Counted from the first letter of the stretch, positions 27,744 to 37,034 are shown. The stretch: DNA of 64,000 nt from an uncultured Jannaschia sp. (GCF_947494025.1 NZ_CANLTQ010000009.1:1-64000); one strand, 5' to 3'. Numbers and translations: made by a program. The notes: generated from the letters alone by a model not told the origin.

Positions 27744-30700
27744 CTACTCCTCCGCTAAAGCGCAGAGCGTATTAACCATCGCCATCTGCTCAACAGTGCT
27801 GCACTTCGCCTCGAGCAATCGCGGCGAGGCGAAGACCAAAGCCAGCGCCTTGGCCCGCGAGACGGCGACGTTGATGCGGTTCAGCGACAGCAGGAACTCG
27901 AGCCCGCGCGGCAGGTCGTCGCCCGAGGAGGCGGTCATCGACACGAGACAGACCGCCGCCTCCTGTCCCTGGAACTTGTCGACCGTACCGACCCGGATGG
28001 CGGCGGGCAGCGCCGCGCGCAGGGCGTTGACCTGCAGGTTGTAGGGGGCGACGACGACGATGTCCTCGGGTTGCATTGGCCGGGTCGTCCCGTCGCGGTC
28101 GGTATAGGCGCCTTCGAGGAGCCTCAGCGCAGCGTCGCGGATCGCCTCGACCTCCTCCGGCGCCGTCTGCGCGTTCCCGTTGTGCGCAACCGGGACAAGA
28201 TGTGCGCCGGCTTCGGGTAATCCGTTCACCCCCGCGATCCGTTGTCGCGCGGTGTCGGGGTGGCTCTCCAACGTGCCGGCATAAACCTGCTCGGAGATGA
28301 AGGCACAGACGTCCGGGTGCATCCGCCGGGTGACGGGCAGGAAGATACCCCGGTCGGGTGCCACGACTGGCGCGTCGCCCTGCAGCCAATCGAGACAGGA
28401 GCGGTCGGAGGGCGCGGGGTGCGCTCCCTGCACCACCTGCGGTAGCTGTCGCGGATCGCCCACGAGCACGACGTTGCGTGCCGCCGTCGCCATTGCGAGG
28501 AGGTTCGCGAGCCCGACCTGCCCCGCCTCGTCGACGAAGAGGTGGTCGAAGGCTTGGCGGTTCTCCTCGCGTGCGAAGAAGTACACCGTACCGCCGACCA
28601 CGTCGGCCCCCGCGAGGGCGGGATCGTCGTTGCTTCGGGCCCGGCGGACCGGGCACTCCTCGGGATAGGTGTCCTCGCTCAGCTTGTGGGCGACGGCGAA
28701 ATCCGGATCGTTCCAGTCGTGCGCGGCGATTACCCCCATCAGAACGTTGCGGATCGCCTCATGGCTCGTGGAGGCGACGGCCACCCGCTTGCCCGCACGG
28801 ATTAGCGCCAAGATCGCATGCGCCGTGACGTAGGTCTTGCCGGTGCCGGGCGGCCCCTGGATCGGCAGCACGGTGTCGTCCATGTCGAGCACGGCGTCGA
28901 TCGTGCCTTCGACCGGGTCGCGGTCCCCCAGCACCGTCGTGCGAGATCCCGAGCGGAAGCGTGGCGCTGCCCGGGACAAAAGGTCGTCGATTGCGCGGAA
29001 TGCTTTCGGGCCGCATTGGTCGTCGATAGTGGCGTGAATGGCGGCCTGGATGACTTTGGTGGTGAGCGGGGCTTCGGGGTGCAGGGCTGTGACGGTCCCG
29101 AGCAGGTCCGCCTTGGCCTCGCCGATCTTCAGAACCACCTCACGTGTCGCATGGTCGATCTCGTCGAGGCCGGCAGAGACCGCAAACCCGTCCTCGCCGT
29201 AACCGACATTGGGCCGACCACCAGCCTTCAGCCGCGTTTCCTGGGGCGGAAAGCGGTAGCGTTGCGTCACGGACTGCTTCACAGGCTCGAGGCCACCGAC
29301 TGGCTCGAGCCCACCAAGCGCGTCGACGCTGTCGATCAATTCGTCAGTCTCGCGGCCCAAGCTGTCGTGGATCGACCACCAGACCGGCTTGTCCTCGCGC
29401 CAGTGATACTGCGCGAGGTCGAAGAGCAGACGCTGTCGATCCTCGGGCAACCCGGCTTCGGCAAGCTTCGCGCGCAGCGCTTCGGCCGCCTCGTCGGCGC
29501 CGGCCTCCTGCTCGGTTGCCGCTTCCGCCACGCGGGGCCAGGGCATGTCCGGGCGGATCGAGACGAGCCAGTCGCGCAGTTCCTCGGTCGAGACGCAGTC
29601 GACCTCGTTGTAGGCGCGGATCTCCTCGAGGATTGTCGCGTCGCCCGACGCGCGCCAGTCTTCGTAGGCCACGACCGAGCCGCCCGAAGTCGTGACCCCG
29701 CCGTCGCGGCCGCCACGGTAGAAGGCTTCCATCGACTTGATCGAGTAATTCCGCTCCGAGGCGACGAGACCGCCGCGCACTACGGCGTAAAGGTCGACGA
29801 AGCGCCGCTCGCGCAGGAGCCGGTCGAGGAACGCTTCACCGATGCCGTACTTGGCGGTAATCCGCTTCAGCGCCGTCACCTCGTATGGGGCATAATGGTA
29901 GATGCGGGCGTCGGGATAATCCGCGAGCCGGGCCCGGAACCAGTCGAAGAGATTGCCGAGCGCCGTCGCCTCCGCCCCGTGGTCGTGCGCCCAGAACGCG
30001 GTAAAGGCGCCGTCGGCCCAGATGCCGTGCAGGTATTCGAGACCGCCCTCATAATACGGGTCGCCCTCGATATCGTAGAACACGTCGCCGGGTGCGGGCT
30101 CAGGCAGTAGGTCGAAGCCCCGTCCCGCTTCCGCGGGGCGCAATTCGTAGGCCGGCACCCCGTCCTTCCGGGCATGCTGCAGCCGCGCCTGCGCCACGAG
30201 CTTTGCGAGCGTCGGTGCGGCCAGGCGGCGGACGGGCTCGTTGCGCTCCGCCAGCGCCGCCATCGTCGTGACCCCGGCCGCCGCAAGCTTGCCGATCTGG
30301 CCCGCCGTGATCCCCGCGACGTTGTAGAGACTGTCCTCGGCGTCCCAGACGGATTGGCAATGATCCTGCCAGCGGCAGAGCGTGCAGGCCGGCCCACGCC
30401 GCGGTGCGGTCTCCGGGCGTTCCGCAACGAAGGCTTCGAGCCGCTGCCGCGCCCGCCGGGCATAGGCGGCGTAGTCCGCGAGGCGGAAGGTCGCCCGTGT
30501 ACCGTCGCCGAGTTCCACATGCGCGCGCTCGGGCGCCACGCCCTGCAGCTCGGCGAGGAGGTCGGAATAGAGCACGAGTTGCAGCACGTGCTTCGGGTCG
30601 GGCCGTCGCTTCAGCTTGGTGTCGGTGACCTCGTAGCTCCAGCTTCCGAGTGCCGAGGGCTGCTCGACCCGCTCGAGGAAGTCCGACCACCCGCCCCAGG

Positions 30701-31034
30701 CCCCACCGGCCAGCGCTGCCTGAAAGATCACGTCCGGGCCGTCCTCAAGGGCCGACCGCGTTTGGACGATGCCCGTCGCGAGGCTCAGGCCGTCCCGCGC
30801 GATCTCGACGACGCGCTTGCCGCTCCCTTTCAAGGCTTCGAGATGAGCGACCTCGTGCGCGTCACCTTGGGCCTGCAGGAGCCGCGCTTCGGCGTCGTCG
30901 GCCCGAGGCTCCGGCCCCCGGCCTTCGAGGCGCTCAAGATCGAGCGTGGTGGCATGGGCGCAGCCGGTGAACCGCATCAGGTCCGACGCCGAGAACAGGT
31001 AGCTGCCGTCGATCCGCTGCATGGCCGGTCTCAT
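27744..31034 (-). CDS. TM0106-family RecB-like nuclease fused to SF1 helicase
   Basis: The 1,096-residue protein fits the TM0106 RecB-like family. The N-terminal part has a RecB-type nuclease region with CTLCRWQDHC, which could bind an iron-sulfur cluster with the early cysteine in TGCAHATTLD. A middle RNase H-like domain follows (YDIEGDPYYEGGLEYLHGIW, IYHYAPYEVTALKRI). The C-terminal SF1 helicase has Walker A QGPPGTGKTYVTAH, LFVDEAGQVGLAN, VGDPRQLPQV and motifs V-VI. All domains are intact. It lies 206 bases upstream of the five-gene operon on the same strand, so it may be part of the system or a separate gene. A truncated copy of its 3' end lies at 10,536-11,046. Confidence 0.85.
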   Translation of the reverse strand: MRPAMQRIDGSYLFSASDLMRFTGCAHATTLDLERLEGRGPEPRADDAEARLLQAQGDAHEVAHLEALKGSGKRVVEIARDGLSLATGIVQTRSALEDGPDVIFQAALAGGAWGGWSDFLERVEQPSALGSWSYEVTDTKLKRRPDPKHVLQLVLYSDLLAELQGVAPERAHVELGDGTRATFRLADYAAYARRARQRLEAFVAERPETAPRRGPACTLCRWQDHCQSVWDAEDSLYNVAGITAGQIGKLAAAGVTTMAALAERNEPVRRLAAPTLAKLVAQARLQHARKDGVPAYELRPAEAGRGFDLLPEPAPGDVFYDIEGDPYYEGGLEYLHGIWADGAFTAFWAHDHGAEATALGNLFDWFRARLADYPDARIYHYAPYEVTALKRITAKYGIGEAFLDRLLRERRFVDLYAVVRGGLVASERNYSIKSMEAFYRGGRDGGVTTSGGSVVAYEDWRASGDATILEEIRAYNEVDCVSTEELRDWLVSIRPDMPWPRVAEAATEQEAGADEAAEALRAKLAEAGLPEDRQRLLFDLAQYHWREDKPVWWSIHDSLGRETDELIDSVDALGGLEPVGGLEPVKQSVTQRYRFPPQETRLKAGGRPNVGYGEDGFAVSAGLDEIDHATREVVLKIGEAKADLLGTVTALHPEAPLTTKVIQAAIHATIDDQCGPKAFRAIDDLLSRAAPRFRSGSRTTVLGDRDPVEGTIDAVLDMDDTVLPIQGPPGTGKTYVTAHAILALIRAGKRVAVASTSHEAIRNVLMGVIAAHDWNDPDFAVAHKLSEDTYPEECPVRRARSNDDPALAGADVVGGTVYFFAREENRQAFDHLFVDEAGQVGLANLLAMATAARNVVLVGDPRQLPQVVQGAHPAPSDRSCLDWLQGDAPVVAPDRGIFLPVTRRMHPDVCAFISEQVYAGTLESHPDTARQRIAGVNGLPEAGAHLVPVAHNGNAQTAPEEVEAIRDAALRLLEGAYTDRDGTTRPMQPEDIVVVAPYNLQVNALRAALPAAIRVGTVDKFQGQEAAVCLVSMTASSGDDLPRGLEFLLSLNRINVAVSRAKALALVFASPRLLEAKCSTVEQMAMVNTLCALAEE

Positions 31035-31167
31035 CTTCGCACGTTGACGCAGCCCGTCCTAGATCGAAGACGTCAACGAGACGTTGCGCGAAGAGCAGTT
31101 GGGGAAGAAGGTTCTTAACTCGCGATCCGTATCACGGAGGCCGAAAGCCACAGAACCGAGAGACGGC

Positions 31168-31329
31168 ATGCCTCTGCTCGACAGACTCGCGCGTTTCCTC
31201 GGCGTGCTTGCGGGCGTCCTCTTGGTCGTCGTGATCCTCGTTGCCAGCTTTTTCCATGTCGTCATCTACGGCTTCGTGACCCTGCTCTCGATCGGCTGGC
31301 TCCTGTTCATCGTGTGGTTGTTTCTCTGA
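31168..31329 (+). CDS. Small membrane protein
   Basis: From the ATG at 31,168, after a GAGAGACGG stretch, the frame encodes 53 residues with a basic start (MPLLDRLARFLG) and one long or two short hydrophobic helices up to the end (LLSIGWLLFIVWLFL). An upstream in-frame ATG at 31,084 would add 28 polar residues and is less likely. It is divergent from the nuclease-helicase gene. Function unknown; it could be a real small protein or a chance hydrophobic frame. Confidence 0.45.
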   Translation: MPLLDRLARFLGVLAGVLLVVVILVASFFHVVIYGFVTLLSIGWLLFIVWLFL

Positions 31330-31978
31330 GGCCGATCGGCTTTCTGCCAGGCAGACCGCATCGCTCGCTGACCTTCACGTACGCTGGTGGCCTAAGCTTT
31401 GGTCGCGGCACCACATGAATTTGCCTCGGACGAAAGAATACGACTTGTCGGGCACAAAACATTACTATCTGACCCAGCGTCAAGTTCAGGAGATACAGCC
31501 ATAATACGGACGGTCTGCAGACAGTGCCCTTCGGCGCCTGAACCCGTCCAAATTGGTTTGGCGCTGTTTCGATCTCCGGAGCCCGCCATGATCTCTCGTC
31601 TTTCAGCAGCACACAACGACCGCCCGATTATCTTCCGCGGTTCGATACCCGAGATAGCCTCGCATTCCTGCGAGCCTGATCTGGTATCTCGCCCTTCGAT
31701 CGGACTGCTGCCTCGGTAACGCGTGTATCTACGTAAGAACCAGCTGCCCCTCCGACACGTCACAGGACCAGACCTCGGCTCGCCTAACTTCTCTCGAACT
31801 CACGTCTACAGTCATGTCTGCTATCTACCGTCACCGGCCCCGTTACGAGCCCTTCTGTCGGATGCTGCAGTTCCCTGCCACGACGGCTCCCGTCCGCCCG
31901 CTGAAGCGAAGACAGGAACGCTCGGCTAATGTACCTGTGAAAATCCTGCGCCCTGGAAAGACCTTTGTCGTGCCGGAG
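31330..31978. other. Gap without a convincing gene
   Basis: The 650 bases between the small membrane gene and the IS5 end contain only frames of unlikely composition. No tRNA-like cloverleaf, terminator or repeat stood out. Confidence 0.45.
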
Positions 31979-32423
31979 GGCTCTGTTGCGCAAATCGTTT
32001 GACGGACGGACTTTCCCTTCCCCCTTCCCCCTTCCCCCTTTCCCGTTTGACGTCAGCCGACGGGCTTCGTGACGGGGATGCCGGGCGCTGTGAAGCGGTT
32101 GAGGATGGCGATGCGGACTTGGAGCTCGGCGGTCTGACGGTCGAAGTCGCGGGACATGCGCCTTTGGCCGAGCAGTTTCGCTTCGCGGACCTTCGGTTCA
32201 TGCAGCTCATCCTGGTCTCGACGCGGCTCCGTCGATGGGAGCCGGACCAGTTGCGCCAGAGCGTTCGGCCGAAGCGCTCGATGGCGCGCAGGGCCTCGTT
32301 CCTCGCTCCCGCCCCGGGGCTGTCCGTCTTCCAGGGCTTTGCGTTCCGGCGGGGCGGGATGATCGCTTCCGCTCCACGGTCTGCGATGGCGTCGCGGCGG
32401 GCGCGGCCATCGCAGGCGCCATC

Positions 32424-32463
32424 CACTGCCCGGCAGGGTCATGCGAAGCATGATCCCGAGAGG
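32424..32463 (+). repeat. 40-bp hairpin repeat, copy 1
   Basis: The plus strand begins CACTGCCCGGCAGGG and continues with the stem TCATGC-GAA-GCATGA and CCCGAGAGG. It sits inside the transposase between the codons for VTA and DGA of the family sequence. The stem sequence differs from the other two copies but still pairs. Confidence 0.8.
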
Positions 32464-32685
32464 GGCGGTGACCGGGGCGACCGGCTCATCCGCGGGGATC
32501 TGCGACAGCGGGCCGGGCAGCATGGGCGCGTCGCCCACGCCGCTCCCGGTGATCTCGACCGCTCTGACGTCCATCGTCGCCTCGTCGACGGCGAGATGCA
32601 CCTTGCACCAGACGCGCCGCCTGGCCCCGCCATGCTTGCGGGCATGCCATTCGCCTTCGCCCCGGACCTTGATGCCCGTGCTGTC

Positions 32686-32725
32686 CATTGCCCGGCAGGG
32701 CATCACGAAGTGATGTCCCGAAAGG
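32686..32725 (+). repeat. 40-bp hairpin repeat, copy 2
   Basis: Same orientation as copy 1: CATTGCCCGGCAGGG, stem CATCAC-GAA-GTGATG, then CCCGAAAGG. It lies just upstream, in gene direction, of the DSTGIKV catalytic block of the transposase. Confidence 0.8.
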
Positions 32726-32904
32726 CGACGGGCAGGTGCGGCGGCCCGCCCGAGCCCCGATAGGGCAGTTGCACGGCCAGCGTCTTCTGACGACGGCACA
32801 GCGTCGAGGAGTCCGGCACCGGCCAGGCGAGGCCCGCCGGCTTCAGCAGGCTCGCCACGAAGCCGGTCGTCTGCCTGAGTGGCAGCCCGAAGAGGACCTT
32901 GAGC

Positions 32905-32944
32905 CCTCTCGGGACATCACTGCGTGATGCCCTGCCGGGCAGTG
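32905..32944 (-). repeat. 40-bp hairpin repeat, copy 3 (inverted)
   Basis: The minus strand begins CACTGCCCGGCAGGG, with stem CATCAC-GCA-GTGATG, then CCCGAGAGG. It is in the opposite orientation to copies 1 and 2 and interrupts the transposase between CLT and KVLFG. Confidence 0.8.
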
Positions 32945-33195
32945 GTCAGGCAGGCCTGGATCGCGGCGTCCGGGAAGGTTTGCCGACGGCCGCGCTTGCC
33001 CGAAGGCACTGCGTGCCACGCCGTGTCGGGATCGAACCAGACCGTGAGCGACCCGCGCTCACGCAGCGCAGCGTTGTCGCCGGTCCAGTTCAGGGTGCGG
33101 TAGCGGGTGGACGCAGGCCTGGACCTGCCGCCCGGCTATGCCGCTGGACCCGCAATGTGAATCCCGGGGCAGGCTTTGCGCAACAAGGCCATAAT

Positions 33196-34113
33196 TCAGC
33201 CTTCCAGCAGGCAGGACGCCATCGTGCGCGCCAAGTTGTCGAGCAGCGCCGGATAGAGGCCCTTGCCCGTGGGAATCAGCGTGCCGAGCGGGTCGAGCAC
33301 GGCGGTCCGGGCCTCGGTGCCCTCGATCAGTGTCCGCACGAGCCCGGCGCTGTATTGCGGCTCCGAGAAGACACACACCACGTCGTCCGCCAGAACCCGC
33401 TCGCGCAGGGCGGCGACGCCCGCGGCCGAGGGCGGCGACGCCTCGCTTGGCTGGATCGCGCCGCGGGCGGCGATGCGGAACCGTTCCTCGAACGCGCCAT
33501 AGGCGTCGTGGAAGACCACGAAGCCGCGGCCGCGCACCGGCGCCACGATCTCTTCGATCCGGGCCGTGAGCTTGTCGAGCTCGGCGCGGCCGGCCTCGGC
33601 ATTCGCCTCGTAGATCACCGCGTTCTCGGGATCGAGCGCGACCAGCGTCTCGCGGATCGTGTCGAGCCATGCCTTGCCGACCTGCGGATCGAGCCAGGCA
33701 TGCAGGCGGGCGTGATCGTGGTCGTCGTCACGCCCGCCCTGGCCCTCGTGATCGTCCTGCTCCTCGTGGTCGTCGTGATCGCCGGCTTCCTCATGGTCGG
33801 CCGCCGCCGGCACCAGCGCCACGGAATGCGCATCCGGCGCAAGGGCCCCGATCGCGTCGTCGAGCCAGGGTTCGAGGTCCGGACCGATCCAGAACACGAC
33901 CTCCGCGTTCTCGATCGTCCGGGCCTCGGAGGGCCGCAGGGCATGGCCGTGGGGGGATGCGGCGGGAGGCAGGATCAAAGCCGGCACATCGACCCCGTCC
34001 ATGACCCGGGCGACAAGCGAGTGGACGGGTCCGATATCGGCCGCGACCCGAGGCACTTGCGCCGCAGCGGGCATGGACAGGAGCATCAACAGGAAAAGGG
34101 ATCGGAGAAACAT
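33196..34113 (-). CDS. znuA: Zinc ABC transporter substrate-binding protein ZnuA
   Basis: The 305-residue periplasmic protein starts at ATG 34113 with a signal peptide (MFLRSLFLLMLLSMPAAAQ). It has the cluster-9 metal-binding fold: SPHGHALRPSEARTIENAEV with a zinc histidine, the acidic His-rich loop (~residues 112-138, rich in HDD/HE), LHAWLDPQVGKAWL with the second histidine, and VVFHDAYGAFEERF with the third. The loop is typical of ZnuA and may sense or hand over zinc. It is divergent from zur-znuC-znuB, with a Zur-like palindrome between them. An upstream in-frame ATG would place the start across the operator and is unlikely. Confidence 0.93.
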   Translation of the reverse strand: MFLRSLFLLMLLSMPAAAQVPRVAADIGPVHSLVARVMDGVDVPALILPPAASPHGHALRPSEARTIENAEVVFWIGPDLEPWLDDAIGALAPDAHSVALVPAAADHEEAGDHDDHEEQDDHEGQGGRDDDHDHARLHAWLDPQVGKAWLDTIRETLVALDPENAVIYEANAEAGRAELDKLTARIEEIVAPVRGRGFVVFHDAYGAFEERFRIAARGAIQPSEASPPSAAGVAALRERVLADDVVCVFSEPQYSAGLVRTLIEGTEARTAVLDPLGTLIPTGKGLYPALLDNLARTMASCLLEG

Positions 34114-34157
34114 CGCGCACTCGGAGACGGTCGGGAACGGATCGGTTGTTAATTCCA

Positions 34158-34169
34158 ATGTTATAACAT
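34158..34169. promoter_or_regulatory. Zur operator between znuA and zur
   Basis: A perfect 12-bp palindrome, ATGTTATAACAT, lies in the 67-base gap between the divergent starts. It matches the core of Zur sites known in alphaproteobacteria. One operator could repress both znuA and zur-znuCB when zinc is plentiful. Confidence 0.8.
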
Positions 34170-34180
34170 ATCAATCCCCC

Positions 34181-34657
34181 ATGACACCGATCGGCTTCGA
34201 GCCCCACGACCATTCCGACTGCATCGACGCCGCGGTAAGCGCGGCGCATGCGCAATGCGACGTGAACGGGTTGCAACTGACTCCCATACGGCAGCGCGTG
34301 CTGGAGATCCTCCTGCGTCAGCATCGTGCCGTGGGGGCCTACGACATCCTCGCCGTGCTGCGCGCCGAGGGGCAGAAGGCGCAGCCGCCGGTGGCCTATC
34401 GCGCGCTCGACTTCCTCGTCAGCCACGGCTTCGCGCATCGGGTGGAGCGCCGCAACGCCTTCGTGGCCTGCTCCGTGCCCGGTCAGCGTCACGCGCCGGT
34501 CCTGCTGATCTGTCGGGGATGCGACGCAGTGGCGGAAACGCAGGCGGATCGCGACGACGCGCTCGGAAAGGCGACCGCGGAGGCCGGCTTCACGGTGGAA
34601 CGCGCGGTCCTCGAGGCGGAGGGTCTCTGCCCGGCCTGCCGGACCGCCGCGGCGTGA
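34181..34657 (+). CDS. zur: Fur-family zinc uptake regulator Zur
   Basis: The 158-residue protein has a Fur-type winged helix (LTPIRQRVLEILLRQHRAVG, AYDILAVLRAEG) and a C-terminal zinc-binding dimer domain with CRGCDAVAET and the terminal pair in CPACRTAAA. These two CxxC pairs are the structural zinc site of Zur. The ATG at 34181 is chosen because it lies just after the operator and before the conserved N-terminus. It would bind the palindrome 12 bases upstream and repress zinc import. It overlaps znuC by 4 bases. Confidence 0.92.
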   Translation: MTPIGFEPHDHSDCIDAAVSAAHAQCDVNGLQLTPIRQRVLEILLRQHRAVGAYDILAVLRAEGQKAQPPVAYRALDFLVSHGFAHRVERRNAFVACSVPGQRHAPVLLICRGCDAVAETQADRDDALGKATAEAGFTVERAVLEAEGLCPACRTAAA

Positions 34658-35379
34658 GCCTGTTGTCGGTCGAAGGACTGGACGTCCGGCTGGGCCGGCG
34701 TCGCATCCTCCATGACGTAAGCCTCGCGATCCGGCCGGGCGAGATCGTGACCGTCGTCGGGCCGAACGGGTCCGGCAAGTCCACGCTGGTGCGGGCGCTG
34801 ATCGGCGCGCTGCGCCCCAGCGCGGGCCGGGTCCGGCGCGATGCCGGGCTTCGGATCGGCTACGTCCCGCAGAAGCTCGCCGTGGACGCGACCCTGCCGA
34901 TGACGGCGCGGCGGTTCCTCGGCCTGCCACGGGGGATCGGTAACGCGGCGGCGGCCGAGGCCCTCGCGGCGGCGGGCGTGCCCTCGGTCGGCGACATGCA
35001 GGTCGCGGACCTGTCGGGCGGACAGCTCCAGCGCGTGCTCCTCGCCCGCGCGCTCCTGTCCGAGCCGCAGCTGCTGATCCTCGACGAGCCGACGCAGGGG
35101 CTGGACCAGCCGGGCGCCGCCGCCTTCTACCGTCAGATCGAGGAGATCCGGTCGCGGAGCGGCTGCGCCGTGCTGATGGTCAGCCACGACCTCCATGTCG
35201 TCATGGCCGCCTCCGACCGGGTGATCTGTTTGAACGGCCATGTCTGCTGCCAGGGGCATCCCGAACAGGTCGCCTCCGCGCCCGAATACCGCGCGCTCTT
35301 CGGGTCGGGAACGCAGGGGGCGCTCGCGCTCTACCGGCACGAGCACGCCCATTCCCACGATCCCGCGCACCCGCATTGA
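34654..35379 (+). CDS. znuC: Zinc ABC transporter ATPase ZnuC
   Basis: The 241-residue ABC protein has Walker A GPNGSGKST, the signature LSGGQLQRVLLARALL, Walker B LLILDEPTQGLDQ and the switch histidine in VSHDLHVVM. The start is a GTG that overlaps the zur stop (GTGA). The histidine-rich tail (HEHAHSHDPAHPH) is common in ZnuC. It powers ZnuB for zinc entry from ZnuA. Confidence 0.93.
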   Translation: MSLLSVEGLDVRLGRRRILHDVSLAIRPGEIVTVVGPNGSGKSTLVRALIGALRPSAGRVRRDAGLRIGYVPQKLAVDATLPMTARRFLGLPRGIGNAAAAEALAAAGVPSVGDMQVADLSGGQLQRVLLARALLSEPQLLILDEPTQGLDQPGAAAFYRQIEEIRSRSGCAVLMVSHDLHVVMAASDRVICLNGHVCCQGHPEQVASAPEYRALFGSGTQGALALYRHEHAHSHDPAHPH

Positions 35380-36173
35380 TAGCCGCTCTCGACAGCTTTC
35401 TGGTCCGCGCCGCACTCGGCGGGGCGGGCGTCGCGGTGGCGGCGGGGCCGCTCGGCTGCTTCGTGGTCTGGCGGCGGATGGCCTATTTCAGCGATGCGAC
35501 GGCACATGCCGCGATCCTCGGCGTGGCGCTCGCATTGGCGCTCGACGCCCCGATTTTCGCAGGCGTCCTGCTCGTCGCGCTGGCCATGGGGGCGGCGATC
35601 GCGACGCTGGCGGGACGGGGCGCGGCGACGGACACGCTTCTCGGGGTGATGGCACATTCGGGGCTAGCCGCGGGGCTGGTGGCGGTGTCGTTCCTGCCGG
35701 ACGTGCGGATCGACCTGATCAGCTTCCTGCTGGGCGACATTCTGGCGGTGAGAGCGGTGGATCTCGCACTCATCTGGGGTGGCGCCGCGGCGGTGCTCGG
35801 CGTGCTCGCTTGGCGATGGCGGGCCTTGCTGACGGCGACGCTCGGATCCGATCTGGCCCATGCAGCCGGGATCGACCCGGACCGGGAGCGGATGGTCCTG
35901 ACGCTTTGCCTCGCGCTCGTCGTCGCGGTCGCGATCAAGGTGGTGGGGGTCCTGCTGATCGGGGCGCTGCTGATCGTTCCGGCGGCGGCGGCGCGGCGCT
36001 TCGCACGGACGCCGGAGTGGATGGCGGCCGGGGCCGTGGCGCTCGGGCTCGTTGCGGCGCTCGCGGGGGTGTGGCTGTCCTTCCGCTTCGACACGCCGAC
36101 GGGGCCGAGCATCGTCTGCGTCGCGGCGGCGCTCTTCGCGGCGGCGAACCTGTTCGGTCGGCCGCGAGCCTGA
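35376..36173 (+). CDS. znuB: Zinc ABC transporter permease ZnuB
   Basis: The 265-residue protein has seven to eight hydrophobic segments and the cluster-9 permease motifs MAYFSDATAHAAILGVALAL (coupling region) and VLLIGALLIVPAAAARRFA. The start is a TTG overlapping the znuC stop (TTGA), so the three plus-strand genes form one operon. Length is normal for ZnuB. Confidence 0.92.
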   Translation: MIAALDSFLVRAALGGAGVAVAAGPLGCFVVWRRMAYFSDATAHAAILGVALALALDAPIFAGVLLVALAMGAAIATLAGRGAATDTLLGVMAHSGLAAGLVAVSFLPDVRIDLISFLLGDILAVRAVDLALIWGGAAAVLGVLAWRWRALLTATLGSDLAHAAGIDPDRERMVLTLCLALVVAVAIKVVGVLLIGALLIVPAAAARRFARTPEWMAAGAVALGLVAALAGVWLSFRFDTPTGPSIVCVAAALFAAANLFGRPRA

Positions 36174-36236
36174 CGAGATGCGTGGGACGGGTATGGAATA
36201 CGGGCGACCTTTCGGCCCCCCAAGGATAGCCGGCCG

Positions 36237-37034
36237 TCAGGGTGGGCCGCGCCGCGTCCGCAGGCCCTTCGCGGGATCGTAGCCGAGAAGGGCCAGACCG
36301 AAGAACGCGGCGAAACCCAAGATCACCCAAAGGAGCGGCCAGAGCGCGAGTTGGCCGTAAAGCGCGAAGCGGATCAGCTCGACCGCCTGCGTGAACGGGT
36401 TGACCGCGCAGATATCGCGCAGGAGGTCCGAGCTCTCGGCCATCTTCCACAGCGGATAGAGCGCGGTGGACAGGAAGAACATCGGAAAGATCACGAAGTT
36501 CATTACCCCCGCGAAGTTCTCCAGCTGCTTCACGGTGGAGGAGATCAGGAGCCCGAGCGCGCCGAGCATCAGCCCCGAGAGGATCAGCGCCGGGAACGCG
36601 GCGACGTAGCCCCGGAGCGGCATCTCGATCCCGAAGGCCGCCGCGATGGCGAGGAACACGTAGACCTGAAGGAGCGAGACGGCGACGCCCGCCGCCAGCT
36701 TGCAGAACAAAAGCCAGCCGCGCGGCAGGGGCGAGGTCAGCAAGAGCCGCATGGAGCCCATCTCCTGATCGTAGACGAGGCTCAGCGAGGATTGCATCCC
36801 GTTGAAGAGCTGGATCATGCCGCAGAGGCCGGGAACGATGTAGACCTCGTAGGTGATGTAGGTCTGGTAGGGCGGGATGATCGACAGCCCGAGCGCGGCG
36901 CGGAAGCCCGCGGCGAAGACCACGAGCCAGACGAGCGGACGCACGAGGGCGGACAGGAACCGTCCGCGCTGATGCACGAAGCGCTGCGCCTCGCGGAGGG
37001 TGATGGCGCGGAGCGCGGTCAGGTAGCCTTTCAC
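36237..37034 (-). CDS. ABC-2 permease of the PQQ-alcohol dehydrogenase system
   Basis: The 265-residue membrane protein is of the ABC-2 type, with about six hydrophobic segments and an N-terminal cytoplasmic helix (AITLREAQRFVHQRGRF). It overlaps the ATPase gene by 4 bases. This transporter type recurs beside PQQ-dependent alcohol dehydrogenases in proteobacteria; the cargo is not known. Its ABC-2 fold argues for export or lipid/protein movement across the inner membrane. Confidence 0.85.
   Translation of the reverse strand: MKGYLTALRAITLREAQRFVHQRGRFLSALVRPLVWLVVFAAGFRAALGLSIIPPYQTYITYEVYIVPGLCGMIQLFNGMQSSLSLVYDQEMGSMRLLLTSPLPRGWLLFCKLAAGVAVSLLQVYVFLAIAAAFGIEMPLRGYVAAFPALILSGLMLGALGLLISSTVKQLENFAGVMNFVIFPMFFLSTALYPLWKMAESSDLLRDICAVNPFTQAVELIRFALYGQLALWPLLWVILGFAAFFGLALLGYDPAKGLRTRRGPP

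Larger units (their letters stand above)
32053..33100 (-). pseudogene. IS5-family transposase, broken by repeat insertions
   Basis: Family sequence can be followed through several frames: GSLTVWFDPDTAWHAVPSGK at the start, KVLFGLPLRQTTGFVASLLK, then DSTGIKVRGEGEWHARKHGG with the first catalytic aspartate, RRRVWCKVHLAVDEATMDVR, and in another frame DAIADRGAEAIIPPRRNAKP and LQVRIAILNRFTA near the end. The breaks between blocks coincide with the 40-bp repeats at 32,905, 32,686 and 32,424, with at least one further shift. It is inactive. Confidence 0.85.
31979..33190 (-). mobile_element. IS5-family element, decayed, with three repeat insertions
   Basis: Terminal repeats are visible at both ends: GGCTCTGTTGCGCAAA at 31,979-31,994 and its near complement TTTGCGCAACAAGGCC at 33,175-33,190 (14 of 16 bases pair). 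The span of 1,212 bases is longer than usual; three 40-bp insertions explain about 120 of them. The transposase is on the minus strand. The right end is 6 bases from the znuA stop. No clear target duplication was seen. Confidence 0.85.

Noticed and set aside
31330-31978. Possible tRNA or attachment site at the edge of the IS5 element
   Set aside because: No cloverleaf, CCA end or direct repeat could be found on either strand.
32424-32944. CRISPR-like array in the 32-kb region
   Set aside because: Only three repeats, unequal spacing, mixed orientation and the spacers are transposase coding sequence.
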